NCBI GenBank assembly: GCA_930633525.1
Contig: CAKNFP010000002.1
Span: 1,054,001 to 1,118,000 of the forward strand
Reading direction: 5' to 3'
DNA length: 64,000 nt
From: Hyphomicrobiales bacterium
GTDB lineage: Bacteria > Pseudomonadota > Alphaproteobacteria > Rhizobiales > Beijerinckiaceae
The notes beneath the pieces are model-generated. The model was not told where the DNA came from. It was given only the letters and a program-made list of their open reading frames with translations, and ran no database searches. This document shows positions 33,457 through 42,022 of the stretch, one piece after another (the stretch's first letter is position 1; each line of letters starts with the position of its first letter). A program made the position numbers and the translations under genes.

Positions 33457-33936
33457 CTATGGGGTTCCGATTAATCGTCGGTTGCCGGACATTTTGGACA
33501 TCCGTTCGCACCGGTCCATGTACTCGGCAAAGCGCTGCGCATCTTCGCTTGAAATAGCGATTTCGCGTTGGCTGCCCGGTTCGGCTGTTTCGTAGGCACC
33601 GAGGACCATCAAACGGATGGTCACACCAGCATGGTGGCAGGCGTTCATGTTCATGCTGATGCGCTGTATCGCTTGAGTATCGCCTTTTTCGATCAGCCTC
33701 TGGATGTGATTGATGGCAGCCAGGTCTTTTGCCACGATCTCCGAATGAGCAGAGGTCAGCACGCCTACGCCTTTACCCTGTATGGCCTGATACAGAAGTT
33801 CCTCAAGCGTCCGGGTCTGTGCGGGGTCCGCCCATGCAGACCGAAACTCCGCGTTCGCGTGAGCGCTGTTCGGGTTGCTCAGTAGGAGGCAAAGGGCGGC
33901 GGCGGACAAAACCACCGTTAATTTGTCGGTGAACAT
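33457..33936 (-). CDS. Secreted protein of unknown function
   Basis: A 159-residue protein with a clear signal peptide: T-V-V-L-S-A-A-A-L-C-L-L-L then N-S-A-H-A-N-A, cleaved near residue 27. The mature part is helical and polar, with two Cys (N-A-C-H-H-A-G and D-R-C-E-R-M) that could form a disulfide in the periplasm. No known family was recognised. GGAAAAGC lies just before the ATG. It follows a very small membrane-protein frame by 14 bases and a second secreted protein before that, all on one strand, so they probably form an operon. Confidence 0.75.
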   Translation of the reverse strand: MFTDKLTVVLSAAALCLLLSNPNSAHANAEFRSAWADPAQTRTLEELLYQAIQGKGVGVLTSAHSEIVAKDLAAINHIQRLIEKGDTQAIQRISMNMNACHHAGVTIRLMVLGAYETAEPGSQREIAISSEDAQRFAEYMDRCERMSKMSGNRRLIGTP

Positions 33937-33950
33937 AGCTTTTCCAGTTG

Positions 33951-34079
33951 CTATCGGGGTGGTGCCTCGTGCTGGCATTTCCCACCGATCCGCGCTTCAC
34001 CAGGATCAAGGCACCGATCCTGTTCGATGAATCGTGGAAGCCATACAAGTAGAAGAGCGACGGCGGCCACCTCGAGCAT
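33951..34079 (-). CDS. Small single-pass membrane protein, 42 residues
   Basis: The frame has one hydrophobic helix (A-A-V-A-L-L-L-V-W-L) followed by D-R-C-L-D-P-G and G-G-K-C. The D-R-C-L-D-x-G ... C pattern after a transmembrane helix recurs in small proteobacterial proteins of unknown function. The ATG has no good ribosome site, and an earlier non-ATG start would lengthen the helix. It sits between two secreted-protein genes and is probably translated with them. No function is proposed beyond membrane anchoring. Confidence 0.5.
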   Translation of the reverse strand: MLEVAAVALLLVWLPRFIEQDRCLDPGEARIGGKCQHEAPPR

Positions 34080-34108
34080 GGCGATTACGACGAGAACATG
34101 TGCTGCCT

Positions 34109-34915
34109 TTATTTCAGTGCCTTGATGATCGCGTCGACATCCTTGCAATCCTGTTCAGACGGCTTCGATCCTGCCCGCGCGTCGATGGCCATCGCCGCGT
34201 CATGCGCCGTCTTGACCCGAGCAATCATCGCCGGAGACTGGTCCTTCATGAGCATGTTGGAGGTCAGTTCCGTAACCTCGCCAGTGCGGCGGTTGAGCTC
34301 CAGCTCGGTGCAGGCTCCGGCTGCCGAAGCATCGCCGGCCTCGTGCCCCTCGGCGCCACTGGCTGAACCCGCGCCAGCGTCAAGCAGGCTCACGGTCGAA
34401 ACGGCAAGATCGCAAGCGGGAGCGAATTGCTCCGCCTTATCTTCACGATAGATACATTCGAAATTGTAGGCTTTGCCGTCGCGCACGGTGAAGACGTAGC
34501 GATTGATCGCGACGTTTTTGAACCTTTTATTGGTGAACACCATATCGACGGCGGGCTGGCCGAGCATGGTCGTCATCGCCGATGATTTGAATTTGATCGA
34601 AGGCAGAACGGCTATGGCCTTCGTGAACTCGTCGACGATGGCCTGGCGACTCTGCTCGCTTACAACCGCAATATCGCCGGGATCGCGCGGCCCAAGGAAG
34701 GTGATGAGCACATCGCCGTTGTTCATGGTCGAAGCGGTGACGCCTGTCACATCGCCGGTGCCATCGGCAAACATATGGCTCAGTGTGAAGCTATGCGGAT
34801 ACTGGAAGCTGTACGACCCATCGGCGGGTTCAAAGGTCTGGGTGTCCTGCGCGAAGCCCGCGGTGGGCGTGGCGAGGACGAGCGCCAGCAGCGCGGTACG
34901 AAAGACGAAAGACAT
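34109..34915 (-). CDS. Secreted protein of unknown function
   Basis: A 268-residue protein with a signal peptide (F-R-T-A-L-L-A-L-V-L-A-T-P-T-A-G-F-A-Q, cleaved near residue 22). The central part (F-E-P-A-D-G-S-Y-S-F-Q-Y-P, V-T-G-V-T-A-S-T-M, I-N-R-Y-V-F-T-V-R-D-G-K-A-Y) looks like a beta-rich PsbP/DUF1795-like fold, then an Ala/Gly-rich linker and a helical Cys-containing tail (A-C-T-E-L-E and E-Q-D-C-K-D). CGGAG precedes the ATG. It is the first gene of the small secreted/membrane operon. The function is unknown and the fold suggestion is weak. Confidence 0.75.
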   Translation of the reverse strand: MSFVFRTALLALVLATPTAGFAQDTQTFEPADGSYSFQYPHSFTLSHMFADGTGDVTGVTASTMNNGDVLITFLGPRDPGDIAVVSEQSRQAIVDEFTKAIAVLPSIKFKSSAMTTMLGQPAVDMVFTNKRFKNVAINRYVFTVRDGKAYNFECIYREDKAEQFAPACDLAVSTVSLLDAGAGSASGAEGHEAGDASAAGACTELELNRRTGEVTELTSNMLMKDQSPAMIARVKTAHDAAMAIDARAGSKPSEQDCKDVDAIIKALK

Positions 34916-35091
34916 GAGACTCCGTTTGGTAAGCAGCCCGCGAGGATAAACGCGCTTCTCTCGACAAGGTCTTCAGACTTCATCGACTAGGGTGGGTGAC
35001 GAGGCGGAAGGTCGCATGAACCACGGCGATCATTGCGGGCGCGTGATCTTGATGGAGCGATCGAACGCGACGGCGGGCTCGTCCGACGTGG

Positions 35092-36117
35092 CTATGCATC
35101 CGGCGTCATGTTGTACCTTCGGATCAGGCTATTGTAGCTCGCCTGCAACTTCGAGAACCGCGCCTGAACAGTCTGTTGGTTCGGATTGTTCGCCAGCAGC
35201 CGCCGGACCTCCTTCAGCTCCACCAGAAAACTGTTGAAGTTGCCGGAGAGCGAAAACCATTTCGGATTGTTGCCACGCTTGGTTTTGACGTCGGGGTGCG
35301 CCTTGGCGAAAGCATCGGCCTTGTCGAAGGCTGCTTGATAGTCGCGCTCGATTCTCTCCATAGACTGCACATCCAGTTTTCCGGCGTCGACCAGGCTGCT
35401 GACGCCATCGATGGCGCGGCGCGCCGACAGCGAGACATTGAGCGTCTGCCAGCCGAAATTCTCCGTCCCGAATGCCTTCTCGATCGCAGCCAGCCGCTTC
35501 TCGCGCAGCGTATGGTTACGCTCCGAAACGACCTGCCTGAGCTTGTCCTCGGCGTCGAAGAACGTATTGAAGAGCGGCATCAATTGCCCATTGAGCGCCT
35601 TACCCTTCTCCATGCGGTCATCGACATTGTCCTTGCGGCTATAATAGGCGTCTGCCTCGTTCATCACCGGGATCAGCTTCTCCAGCGTATCGGCGAGAAC
35701 CTTCCCCGGATCGTCTAGACCTGCATCGGCAGGGGCCATTGCGACCGCGCCCCTGAGACCTTTGACGCAGTCGCGCGAGATCGAATTGTTCTGCTCGTAC
35801 ACCTGAATCTTGAAGCTGGCCGCGATCCTGGTCGCTCCCGGCTTCTGGACCAATTGCGGATACTCGTTGGCATAAGCCTCGGCATGGCGGCGCAGTGGGC
35901 TGGCCACGTCGTTGAGGCAGGCGATGACGGGTTGCAGCTTGTCCTCCAGCTGAACATCCTGCGGCTGCAACGCGGCCTCACCATCGCCGAGGATCGAGGC
36001 GGCCGATCCGCCAACTTTCATTTCCTGAGGCAGCCATGTGTTGAACTGCCCCGAGGCATAGGCTCCGCCGATAGCAACCAACCCACCCAAAATAACAAGA
36101 CGAGCAACGTTGTTCAT
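35092..36117 (-). CDS. DUF3829 (YiiG-like) family exported protein
   Basis: A 341-residue protein with an N-terminal hydrophobic anchor (V-I-L-G-G-L-V-A-I-G-G-A-Y-A). The rest is mostly helical. The pattern K-L-Q-P-V-I-A-C-L-N near residue 60, A-D-A-Y-Y-S-R-K-D-N-V-D-D-R-M near 155 and a C-terminal Y-N-S-L-I-R-R-Y-N match DUF3829. YiiG-like members are lipoproteins; here a lipobox Cys is not seen, so it is probably a membrane-anchored or periplasmic protein. AAGGAG precedes the ATG. The function is unknown. It is transcribed toward the small secreted-protein operon, 176 bases apart. Confidence 0.8.
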   Translation of the reverse strand: MNNVARLVILGGLVAIGGAYASGQFNTWLPQEMKVGGSAASILGDGEAALQPQDVQLEDKLQPVIACLNDVASPLRRHAEAYANEYPQLVQKPGATRIAASFKIQVYEQNNSISRDCVKGLRGAVAMAPADAGLDDPGKVLADTLEKLIPVMNEADAYYSRKDNVDDRMEKGKALNGQLMPLFNTFFDAEDKLRQVVSERNHTLREKRLAAIEKAFGTENFGWQTLNVSLSARRAIDGVSSLVDAGKLDVQSMERIERDYQAAFDKADAFAKAHPDVKTKRGNNPKWFSLSGNFNSFLVELKEVRRLLANNPNQQTVQARFSKLQASYNSLIRRYNMTPDA

Positions 36118-36184
36118 TTATACTCCTTGAGAATAGGTGGACGGCATGCCCGATGATATCGCTCACTGGACACGCTTAAGGCTT

Positions 36185-37030
36185 TCAGGAATCGACGGCG
36201 CTCACGGGGGAACTGGGTACTGGCTCGTTCTGTCGCCCGTCAATCCCGCTGGTTGCAAAACCGGGCCAATAGAACGCATCGCTGGTTGGACGTACGCCAA
36301 AGATGGCTTGGCCGACCCGCACGACATTCGCGCCTTCCTCGATGGCGACCTCGAAATCACCTGACATGCCCATCGACAATCGCGTGAGGCCGGGATGGAC
36401 GGCTGAGGCGCGGTCGCGCAGCCTGCGCAGCCATTGGAAGCAGGCCCGCACGCGCTCGGCATCTTCGCTGAAGATTGCAAGCGTCATCAAGCCTTGCGGC
36501 TTCAATCGAGAAAACGCTGGCAGATGCTCTACAAAGGCCACGAGATCGTCAGGGTGCATACCGTATTTGCTGGCCTCGCCGGAGGTGTTGACCTGCACGA
36601 ACACGTCGAGATCACGCCCTTCGGCTTCCAGACGACGGTTCAGTTCATCGGCCAATCGCAAGCTGTCGAGTGCGTGGAACTCTGAAGCAAACCGGACGAG
36701 GTACTTCACCTTGTTTGTCTGGAGGTGACCGATGATGCTCCAGCGGATCGGCAGATCGCCGAGGATGGCCCGCTTATCCCGAGCCTCCTGAAGCTTGTTT
36801 TCTCCGAAGTCGGCGATGCCGGCGGCGTATGCGAGCCGCAGGACATGGGCGGGAACCGTCTTGGTGACAGGCTGAAGGCGCACATCATCAGGGCTCCGCC
36901 CGCAGCGATGGCAGGCGGCTGCGATGCGCTCCTGAACTGCTTTCAGGTTTGCGGCGAAGACTGTGACGGGATCGTTGCTGAAGCGGGCAATCTCGTCCGG
37001 CGAGAGTCCGACGGTGGGAGGGATGCTCAT
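36185..37030 (-). CDS. yggS: YggS/PLPBP family PLP homeostasis protein
   Basis: A 281-residue alanine-racemase-N-domain-like TIM barrel that binds PLP without known catalysis. The Schiff-base Lys57 is in L-Q-P-V-T-K-T-V-P, and F-G-E-N-K-L-Q-E, W-S-I-I-G-H-L-Q-T-N-K and Q-V-N-T-S-G-E-A-S-K-Y-G are the family signatures. S-M-G-M-S-G-D-F near the C-terminus contacts phosphate. The usual length is about 230; here both termini carry 20-25 extra residues. It lies 16 bases after glyA, so both are cotranscribed, in keeping with its role in balancing the PLP pool. Confidence 0.93.
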   Translation of the reverse strand: MSIPPTVGLSPDEIARFSNDPVTVFAANLKAVQERIAAACHRCGRSPDDVRLQPVTKTVPAHVLRLAYAAGIADFGENKLQEARDKRAILGDLPIRWSIIGHLQTNKVKYLVRFASEFHALDSLRLADELNRRLEAEGRDLDVFVQVNTSGEASKYGMHPDDLVAFVEHLPAFSRLKPQGLMTLAIFSEDAERVRACFQWLRRLRDRASAVHPGLTRLSMGMSGDFEVAIEEGANVVRVGQAIFGVRPTSDAFYWPGFATSGIDGRQNEPVPSSPVSAVDS

Positions 37031-37046
37031 CGCGGTCCGCCCCAGA

Positions 37047-38351
37047 TCAGTAAGGCAGCGGAAAGCGCGCGACGAGCTGGAGCACGCGCGCGTTGATCCC
37101 TTGCCGATCCACATCCAGCGCCCCGGCGCGGACGGCATGAAGCGTATCGAGAATGAGCACGGCGATCTCACGATAATCGTCCACACCAAATCCGCGTGAC
37201 GTGCCCGCGGCGGTCCCGACCCGGATGCCCGACGTCACCGTGGGCTTTTCCGGATCGTTCGGAATCGCGTTCTTGTTGAGCGTGATGCCCACCGACTCCA
37301 GTGCCTTCTCAGCGACATTGCCGGTCGTGCCGAAGGGACGCAGATCGATCACAGCGAGATGGCAATCCGTACCCCCGGACGTGATCTTCAGCCCGCCATC
37401 GGCAAGAGCCCGCGCCAGCACCCGGCAGTTCTCGACCACAGCTTGCGTATAGGTCTTGAACGACGGTTGCAGCGCTTCGCCGAACGCCACCGCCTTCGCG
37501 GCGATGACATGCATGAGCGGTCCGCCCTGAAGGCCGGGGAAGACTGCCGAATTGATCTTCTTCGCGATCTCGGCGTCATTGGTCAGCACGAACCCGCCGC
37601 GCGGCCCGCGCAGCGTTTTATGCGTGGTCGCGGTGACGACATCGGCAAAGGGAACCGGCGACGGATAGACGCCGCCAGCCACCAGCCCTGCGAAATGCGC
37701 CATGTCCACGAGCAGGGCCGCGCCCACCTCGTCGGCGATCTGGCGGAAGCGGGCAAAGTCGATGATGCGCGGGTAGGCCGATCCTCCGGCGATCAGCAGT
37801 TTCGGACGATGCGCTCGCGCAAGCGCTGCCACCTGATCCAGGTCGATGAGATGGGTTTCCGGGTCAACACCATAGCTGACAACATTGAACCAGCGGCCGG
37901 ACATGTTGACCGGGGCACCATGGGTCAGGTGTCCGCCCGCCTTGAGATCGAGACCAAGGATCGTATCGCCCGGCTTCAGCAGCGCGAGAAACACCGCCTG
38001 ATTGGCCTGACTGCCCGAATGCGGCTGGACGTTGGCATGAGTGCTGCCGAAAAGCTGGTTCACGCGCGCAATCGCCAAATCCTCGACCACATCCACATTC
38101 ACGCAGCCGCCATAGTAGCGGCGATGCGGATAGCCTTCGGCGTATTTGTTGGTAAGGATCGAGCCTTGCGCTTCCAGAACGGCGGGGCTGACGAAGTTCT
38201 CCGAGGCGATCAGCTCGATGGACTCGCGCTGGCGGTCACGTTCGTCGGCAATGGCCGCAAACACGGCGCTATCTCCACCCGACAGGTTGGCGCTTCCGAC
38301 GCATCCTTCTGCGAAGGGCTGGCTCAACGGGGCAGCTGTCGACAATGCCAT
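37047..38351 (-). CDS. glyA: Serine hydroxymethyltransferase
   Basis: A 434-residue [47 protein letters not shown] and the PLP Lys in [12 protein letters not shown] are all present. It converts serine and tetrahydrofolate to glycine and methylene-THF. It is not next to nrdR or rpiB as the housekeeping alphaproteobacterial glyA often is, so it may be a second copy. AAGGAG lies 8 bases before the ATG. Its promoter carries a TGGCTAAT element also found near the MocR regulator gene. Confidence 0.95.
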   Translation of the reverse strand: MALSTAAPLSQPFAEGCVGSANLSGGDSAVFAAIADERDRQRESIELIASENFVSPAVLEAQGSILTNKYAEGYPHRRYYGGCVNVDVVEDLAIARVNQLFGSTHANVQPHSGSQANQAVFLALLKPGDTILGLDLKAGGHLTHGAPVNMSGRWFNVVSYGVDPETHLIDLDQVAALARAHRPKLLIAGGSAYPRIIDFARFRQIADEVGAALLVDMAHFAGLVAGGVYPSPVPFADVVTATTHKTLRGPRGGFVLTNDAEIAKKINSAVFPGLQGGPLMHVIAAKAVAFGEALQPSFKTYTQAVVENCRVLARALADGGLKITSGGTDCHLAVIDLRPFGTTGNVAEKALESVGITLNKNAIPNDPEKPTVTSGIRVGTAAGTSRGFGVDDYREIAVLILDTLHAVRAGALDVDRQGINARVLQLVARFPLPY

Positions 38352-38468
38352 CACTGGTCTCCTTCAAGATTCCGGCAGGGAATGGCGCTCCGCATGAGCT
38401 TCACGCGGGGTGCGGTCTGCTGGTCCCTATCAGGAAATCGGCTGGATAGTCCCTGCCATTTCAGGATG

Positions 38469-38476
38469 ATTAGCCA
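38469..38476 (-). promoter_or_regulatory. TGGCTAAT element upstream of glyA, candidate MocR half-site
   Basis: On the glyA-coding strand TGGCTAAT lies about 118 bases before the start codon. The same 8 bases appear in the MocR/BenE promoter. An 8-base match alone is weak; genomic context (both PLP-linked) makes it worth noting. Confidence 0.35.
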
Positions 38477-38511
38477 GACCATTTTCAAGCACGGATGGGC
38501 CAGACAATGGA

Positions 38512-38808
38512 TCAGCTCCCCAACTTGAAACTGTCCATCAGGATGAATGTGGCATCCTGCCGTTGATGGGCATTGATGAGCGGGACCAACCGCCTGAAGT
38601 GCTCGGATGCACAATGGGCGTCTAACGCTGCCCGATCCGGCCATTCTTCAACAAAAATGAAGTGGCCGGGGTCTTTCTGGTCCACGAAAAGATCATAAGC
38701 GATGCAAAGGGGTTCCAGACGCGTGAGTTCCACAAGCTCGCGATAAAGGGGACGGACAATCTCAACGGCGTCCAGGCGCATGAAATCCTGTGCAATGACT
38801 TTCAGCAT
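38512..38808 (-). CDS. Antibiotic-biosynthesis-monooxygenase (ABM) domain protein
   Basis: A 98-residue ferredoxin-like ABM domain. V-R-P-L-Y-R-E-L-V-E-L-T-R-L-E-P-L-C-I-A-Y-D is helix 1 and strand 2, F-I-F-V-E-E-W-P-D-R-A-A-L-D-A-H strand 3 and helix 2, and F-R-R-L-V-P-L-I the last helix. Members act as quinol monooxygenases (YgiN) or small-molecule binders. AAGGGAAAC precedes the ATG. It lies 70 bases after the MocR gene on the same strand; the gap holds a direct repeat TGTTCT-CTATA-TGTTCT. Its link to B6 metabolism is unclear. Confidence 0.85.
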   Translation of the reverse strand: MLKVIAQDFMRLDAVEIVRPLYRELVELTRLEPLCIAYDLFVDQKDPGHFIFVEEWPDRAALDAHCASEHFRRLVPLINAHQRQDATFILMDSFKLGS

Positions 38809-38878
38809 GTTTCCCTTTCGACTGATCTGGCTGGAGTAGAATGTTCTCTATATGTTCTAAAGCGTCCAGGCGCTATGT

Positions 38879-40402
38879 TCAATCCACCCGATCATTGACG
38901 CTTCTCACCGTCTGGAGCGCACTCGCCAGCTTCTGGACGGCAACCTCGATTTCGACAGGCGTGTAGGCGGCAAAGCCCATCAGGAAGCCGGCTTTGCCGT
39001 CGCCGGCGGCGTGCAGGGCCGACAGCCCGAGAAGCTCGATCCCGACCCTTCGGGCCGCGTCGATAGCCGTGCGCTCCGAGAGGTCGCAGGTCAACACGCA
39101 GGGCATCTGCAGCCCGCCAACGGGAACACGCGGCTCGACGAAATCCGGTAGATATTCGCTGACAAGGCCGGCCAATACGTTGAGCCGTTCGGCATAGACG
39201 CCGCGCATGGTGCGAACATGCGCGCCGAAATGTCCGCCTTCCATGAAACGGGCCAGCGTCAGTTGCGCCATGGGAGCCGTATGCCCATCCAGCAACGTAC
39301 GCGCGACGGTCATCGGCTTCACAAGCTGGGGCGGCAACACGACATAGCCAATTCGCAAGCCCGGAAAGAGCGATTTGGTGAAGGTGCCGATGTAAATGGT
39401 CCGGTCGTGCGGGTCGAGACCTTGCACGCAGGCCGTCGGCTTGCCAGCGTAACGAAATTCGCTGTCATAGTCGTCTTCGATGATCCACGCCTGATTCCGC
39501 GCGGCCCATTCGATAAGTGCCAGGCGGCGGTCCAGGGCCAGCGTCGCGCCGGTCGGGAACTGGTGGGAAGGTGTCAGGAAGACCGCCTTGGCCCTGCGCG
39601 GCTCGGCCATGATCTGCTCGACGATGAGCCCCTGCCGATCGACGCGGATCGGAATGCATTCCAGACCCGCCGCATCGAACGCCTTGCGCGCGCCGTAGTA
39701 GGCCGGGTCCTCGATGAAGATCCGATCGCCGGGATCAAGCAGCATGTTCGCGCACAGCGACATGGCCTGCTGCGAACTGGTCAGCACCAATACCCGGTCA
39801 GCCGTGGCGCGTGCGCCGCGTTCGAGGTTCACATAGTCGGCAATGGCGCGGCGAAGCGGCTCGGTTCCCTGCGGATCGCAGTGAAGCAGGGTTTGCGCGC
39901 CGACCTCCTTCCGTACCTGCCGTTCCAGACGTTCCCAGAGCTGAAGCGGAAAGGTGCGCGTCTCCGGCACGCCATGGGCGAAGGGCCGCGGTGAGAGCAT
40001 CTCGCGAACGCCGCCGCTGCGGAACATCGCCGCTCCCCGCTTGCTGAGATTCGGAGCCTGATTGCGCAAGAGCGTGTCGCGCTGAGAGAGGCGGCGACCG
40101 GGCGTGAACTCCGTCATTTCCGCTACGAAGCTGCCGCTACCGACCCGCCGATCGATGAAGCCTTCGGCGTGAAGCTGCGCATAGGCCGCTTCGATCGTGT
40201 CGCGCGATACCCCCAGCGATATGGCGAGCGCGCGTGAGGCCGGCAGCGGCTTGCCCGGCCCAAGTGCGCCGTCAACGATCAATTGGCGGATCGCCCGCTG
40301 AATCCGCGCATGAAGCGGCATCGCCGCATGGGCCGGATGGGCAACCCATGCCTTCACGGATTCGAGTTGGGAGTGCTTGAACAAATGGTCTGCATCTCTC
40401 AA
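38879..40402 (-). CDS. MocR-family (GntR/aminotransferase fusion) regulator, PdxR-like
   Basis: A protein of about 507 residues. The winged HTH (about 30-95; P-L-P-A-S-R-A-L-A-I-S-L-G-V-S-R-D-T-I-E) is fused to a fold-type I aminotransferase domain with D-D-Y-D-S-E-F-R-Y and the PLP Lys in I-G-T-F-T-K-S-L-F-P-G. MocR proteins sense PLP or its aldimines and control B6, GABA or taurine genes. The frame starts at TTG and has no convincing ATG before residue 28, so the exact start is open. It diverges from a BenE-type transporter followed by a pdxY relic, which points to a PdxR-type role. Confidence 0.85.
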   Translation of the reverse strand: MRDADHLFKHSQLESVKAWVAHPAHAAMPLHARIQRAIRQLIVDGALGPGKPLPASRALAISLGVSRDTIEAAYAQLHAEGFIDRRVGSGSFVAEMTEFTPGRRLSQRDTLLRNQAPNLSKRGAAMFRSGGVREMLSPRPFAHGVPETRTFPLQLWERLERQVRKEVGAQTLLHCDPQGTEPLRRAIADYVNLERGARATADRVLVLTSSQQAMSLCANMLLDPGDRIFIEDPAYYGARKAFDAAGLECIPIRVDRQGLIVEQIMAEPRRAKAVFLTPSHQFPTGATLALDRRLALIEWAARNQAWIIEDDYDSEFRYAGKPTACVQGLDPHDRTIYIGTFTKSLFPGLRIGYVVLPPQLVKPMTVARTLLDGHTAPMAQLTLARFMEGGHFGAHVRTMRGVYAERLNVLAGLVSEYLPDFVEPRVPVGGLQMPCVLTCDLSERTAIDAARRVGIELLGLSALHAAGDGKAGFLMGFAAYTPVEIEVAVQKLASALQTVRSVNDRVD

Positions 40403-40424
40403 ACAAAGTGGATGGGATCATCAG

Positions 40425-40443
40425 GCCATTAATTGGCTAATTG
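40425..40443. promoter_or_regulatory. Candidate MocR operator in the MocR/BenE intergenic region
   Basis: GCCA-TTAAT-TGGC is an inverted repeat overlapping a direct repeat of TAATTG spaced by 8 bases. It lies 23 bases upstream of the regulator start in the 95-base divergent gap. MocR proteins characteristically bind direct repeats, often overlapping inverted ones. TGGCTAAT within it recurs before glyA. Confidence 0.5.
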
Positions 40444-40497
40444 TCAAGGTAACCCGCCGCCCTTGCGGCCCCAACCTTCAGGAATCCCGTCCCGACC

Positions 40498-41724
40498 ATG
40501 CCACCCAGCTCAGCTCCCATTCGCCTCAATGATCTCACCCATCCCATCGTCGCGGGTCTGATCTCCGTCATTGTCAATTATGGCGGCACCTTCATTCTGG
40601 TCTTTCAGGCAGCGAAGATCGCGGGCCTGAGCCCGGAACTCACGGCATCCTGGGTCTGGTCTGTTTCCATCGGCGTCGGATTGACGGGACTCTTCCTGAG
40701 TCTGCACTATCGCGAACCGATCATCACAGCCTGGTCGACGCCGGCAGCGGCGTTTCTCGTTACCGCGCTTGCGACGACGCCCTATGCGGAGGCGATCGGC
40801 GCCTACATGATCTCGGCGGCCGCCTTCGTCGCGCTCGGCATGTCGGGTTACTTCGAGAAGGTCATCCGCGTGATTCCACCGGGTATCGCCTCGGGCATGC
40901 TGGCTGGCATCCTACTGCAATTCGGCATTGGGGCCTTCGGGGGTGCGAGCGTCGATCCGTTACTGGTCGGCTTGCTGATCGTCGCCTATGTCGCGTTGAA
41001 GCGCTTCTCCACCCGTTACGCCGTGGTGGGTATTCTGGTTCTCGGGCTTGCCTTCCTGTTGACGCAAGGTCGCGTAGACCTGTCCGGCCTGAAGCTGGAA
41101 TTCGCGGCTCCGATCTTCACGATGCCGGAGTTCTCGCTGAACGCGCTTCTCTCGGTCGCGCTGCCACTGTTCCTCATCACGCTGACCGGCCAATACATGC
41201 CGGGAATGCTCGTCCTGCGAAACGACAGCTTCAAGACGAGCGCCAATCCCATCGTGACCGTGACGGGCCTCGGCTCGCTCATCATGGCCCCGTTTGGCTC
41301 TCATGCCTTCAACATCGCGGCGATCACGGCGGCGATCGCCACTGGCAAGGAGGCGCATGAGGACCCGTCCAAACGCTGGATCGCCGGGATCGCTGCTGGC
41401 TGCTTCTATGTGCTGGTCGGCGTGTTCGGCGTGACGCTGGCCGCTGTCTTCATGGCGTTTCCCGCGACATTCATCACCACGCTCGCCGGTCTGGCGCTCC
41501 TTGGCACCATCGGCGGCAGCCTCGCGGGGGCGATGGCCGACCCGGCCTCCCGCGAGGCGGCGCTGATCACCTTCCTCGCATCCGCCGCCAACATCAAACT
41601 GCTCGGCATCGGCGGAGCGTTCTGGGGCTTGGCTGTCGGCCTCGTCGCCTATCTCGTCCTCAACGGTCGTCTGCCGCGTCGCGAGCGTACCGACCTGTCC
41701 ATGAGCGAGGGGGCCGCGAAGTGA
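40498..41724 (+). CDS. BenE-family (benzoate/H+ symporter type) transporter
   Basis: A 408-residue inner-membrane protein with about 12 helices. Family motifs: V-N-Y-G-G-T-F near residue 27, Y-R-E-P-I-I-T-A-W-S-T-P-A-A-A, I-P-P-G-I-A-S-G-M-L-A-G-I, G-Q-Y-M-P-G-M and F-G-S-H-A-F-N-I-A-A-I-T-A-A-I. BenE proteins import benzoate in Acinetobacter and relatives. No benzoate-catabolic gene is nearby; instead it lies between a MocR regulator and pdxY, so a B6 vitamer or other substrate is possible. The next gene starts 11 bases after its stop. Confidence 0.9.
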   Translation: MPPSSAPIRLNDLTHPIVAGLISVIVNYGGTFILVFQAAKIAGLSPELTASWVWSVSIGVGLTGLFLSLHYREPIITAWSTPAAAFLVTALATTPYAEAIGAYMISAAAFVALGMSGYFEKVIRVIPPGIASGMLAGILLQFGIGAFGGASVDPLLVGLLIVAYVALKRFSTRYAVVGILVLGLAFLLTQGRVDLSGLKLEFAAPIFTMPEFSLNALLSVALPLFLITLTGQYMPGMLVLRNDSFKTSANPIVTVTGLGSLIMAPFGSHAFNIAAITAAIATGKEAHEDPSKRWIAGIAAGCFYVLVGVFGVTLAAVFMAFPATFITTLAGLALLGTIGGSLAGAMADPASREAALITFLASAANIKLLGIGGAFWGLAVGLVAYLVLNGRLPRRERTDLSMSEGAAK

Positions 41725-41735
41725 AATCCCGGTCG

Positions 41736-42022
41736 ATGCCCATGACGACTTCCATCATCCCGATCCAGAGCCAGGTCGTGCATGGGCATGTCGGCAACAG
41801 CGCCGCCGTTCTGCCCATGCAGGCGCACGGGTTGAACGTCGCGGCGGTGCCGACCACACTGCTTTCCAACCCTCCCGGCTTCGAGACCATGCGCGGCCGG
41901 TGCTGGAGCCGGAACTTGTCGGCGACCTGCTGCGCGGGGTAGAGGAACGCGGGCTGATCGAGACGAGCCGCTATATCGTCTCCGGTTATCTCGGCTCCCG
42001 CGCCAACGGCGAAGTCGTCGCG
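41736..42022 (+). pseudogene. pdxY: Pyridoxal kinase pdxY, frameshifted and 3'-truncated
   Basis: The first frame reads I-P-I-Q-S-Q-V-V-H-G-H-V-G-N-S-A-A-V, the PdxY substrate-binding start, and continues to G-F-E-T-M-R-G-R. A one-base loss at about 41899 (GGCCGG-TGCTGG where GGCCGGG-TGCTGG is expected) shifts the frame. Homology resumes with L-E-P-E-L-V-G-D-L-L, I-V-S-G-Y-L-G-S and N-G-E-V-V-A. After about 95 codons of an expected 280 the sequence changes abruptly to an IS transposase tail. The ATP-binding half is missing, so no kinase can be made. Its place in the MocR/BenE operon shows the ancestral operon served B6 salvage. Confidence 0.85.

Noticed and set aside
38352..38511. Possible glycine or THF riboswitch before glyA
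   Set aside because: No recognisable aptamer core was found; only a small CTATC/GATAG inverted repeat and the TGGCTAAT element are visible.
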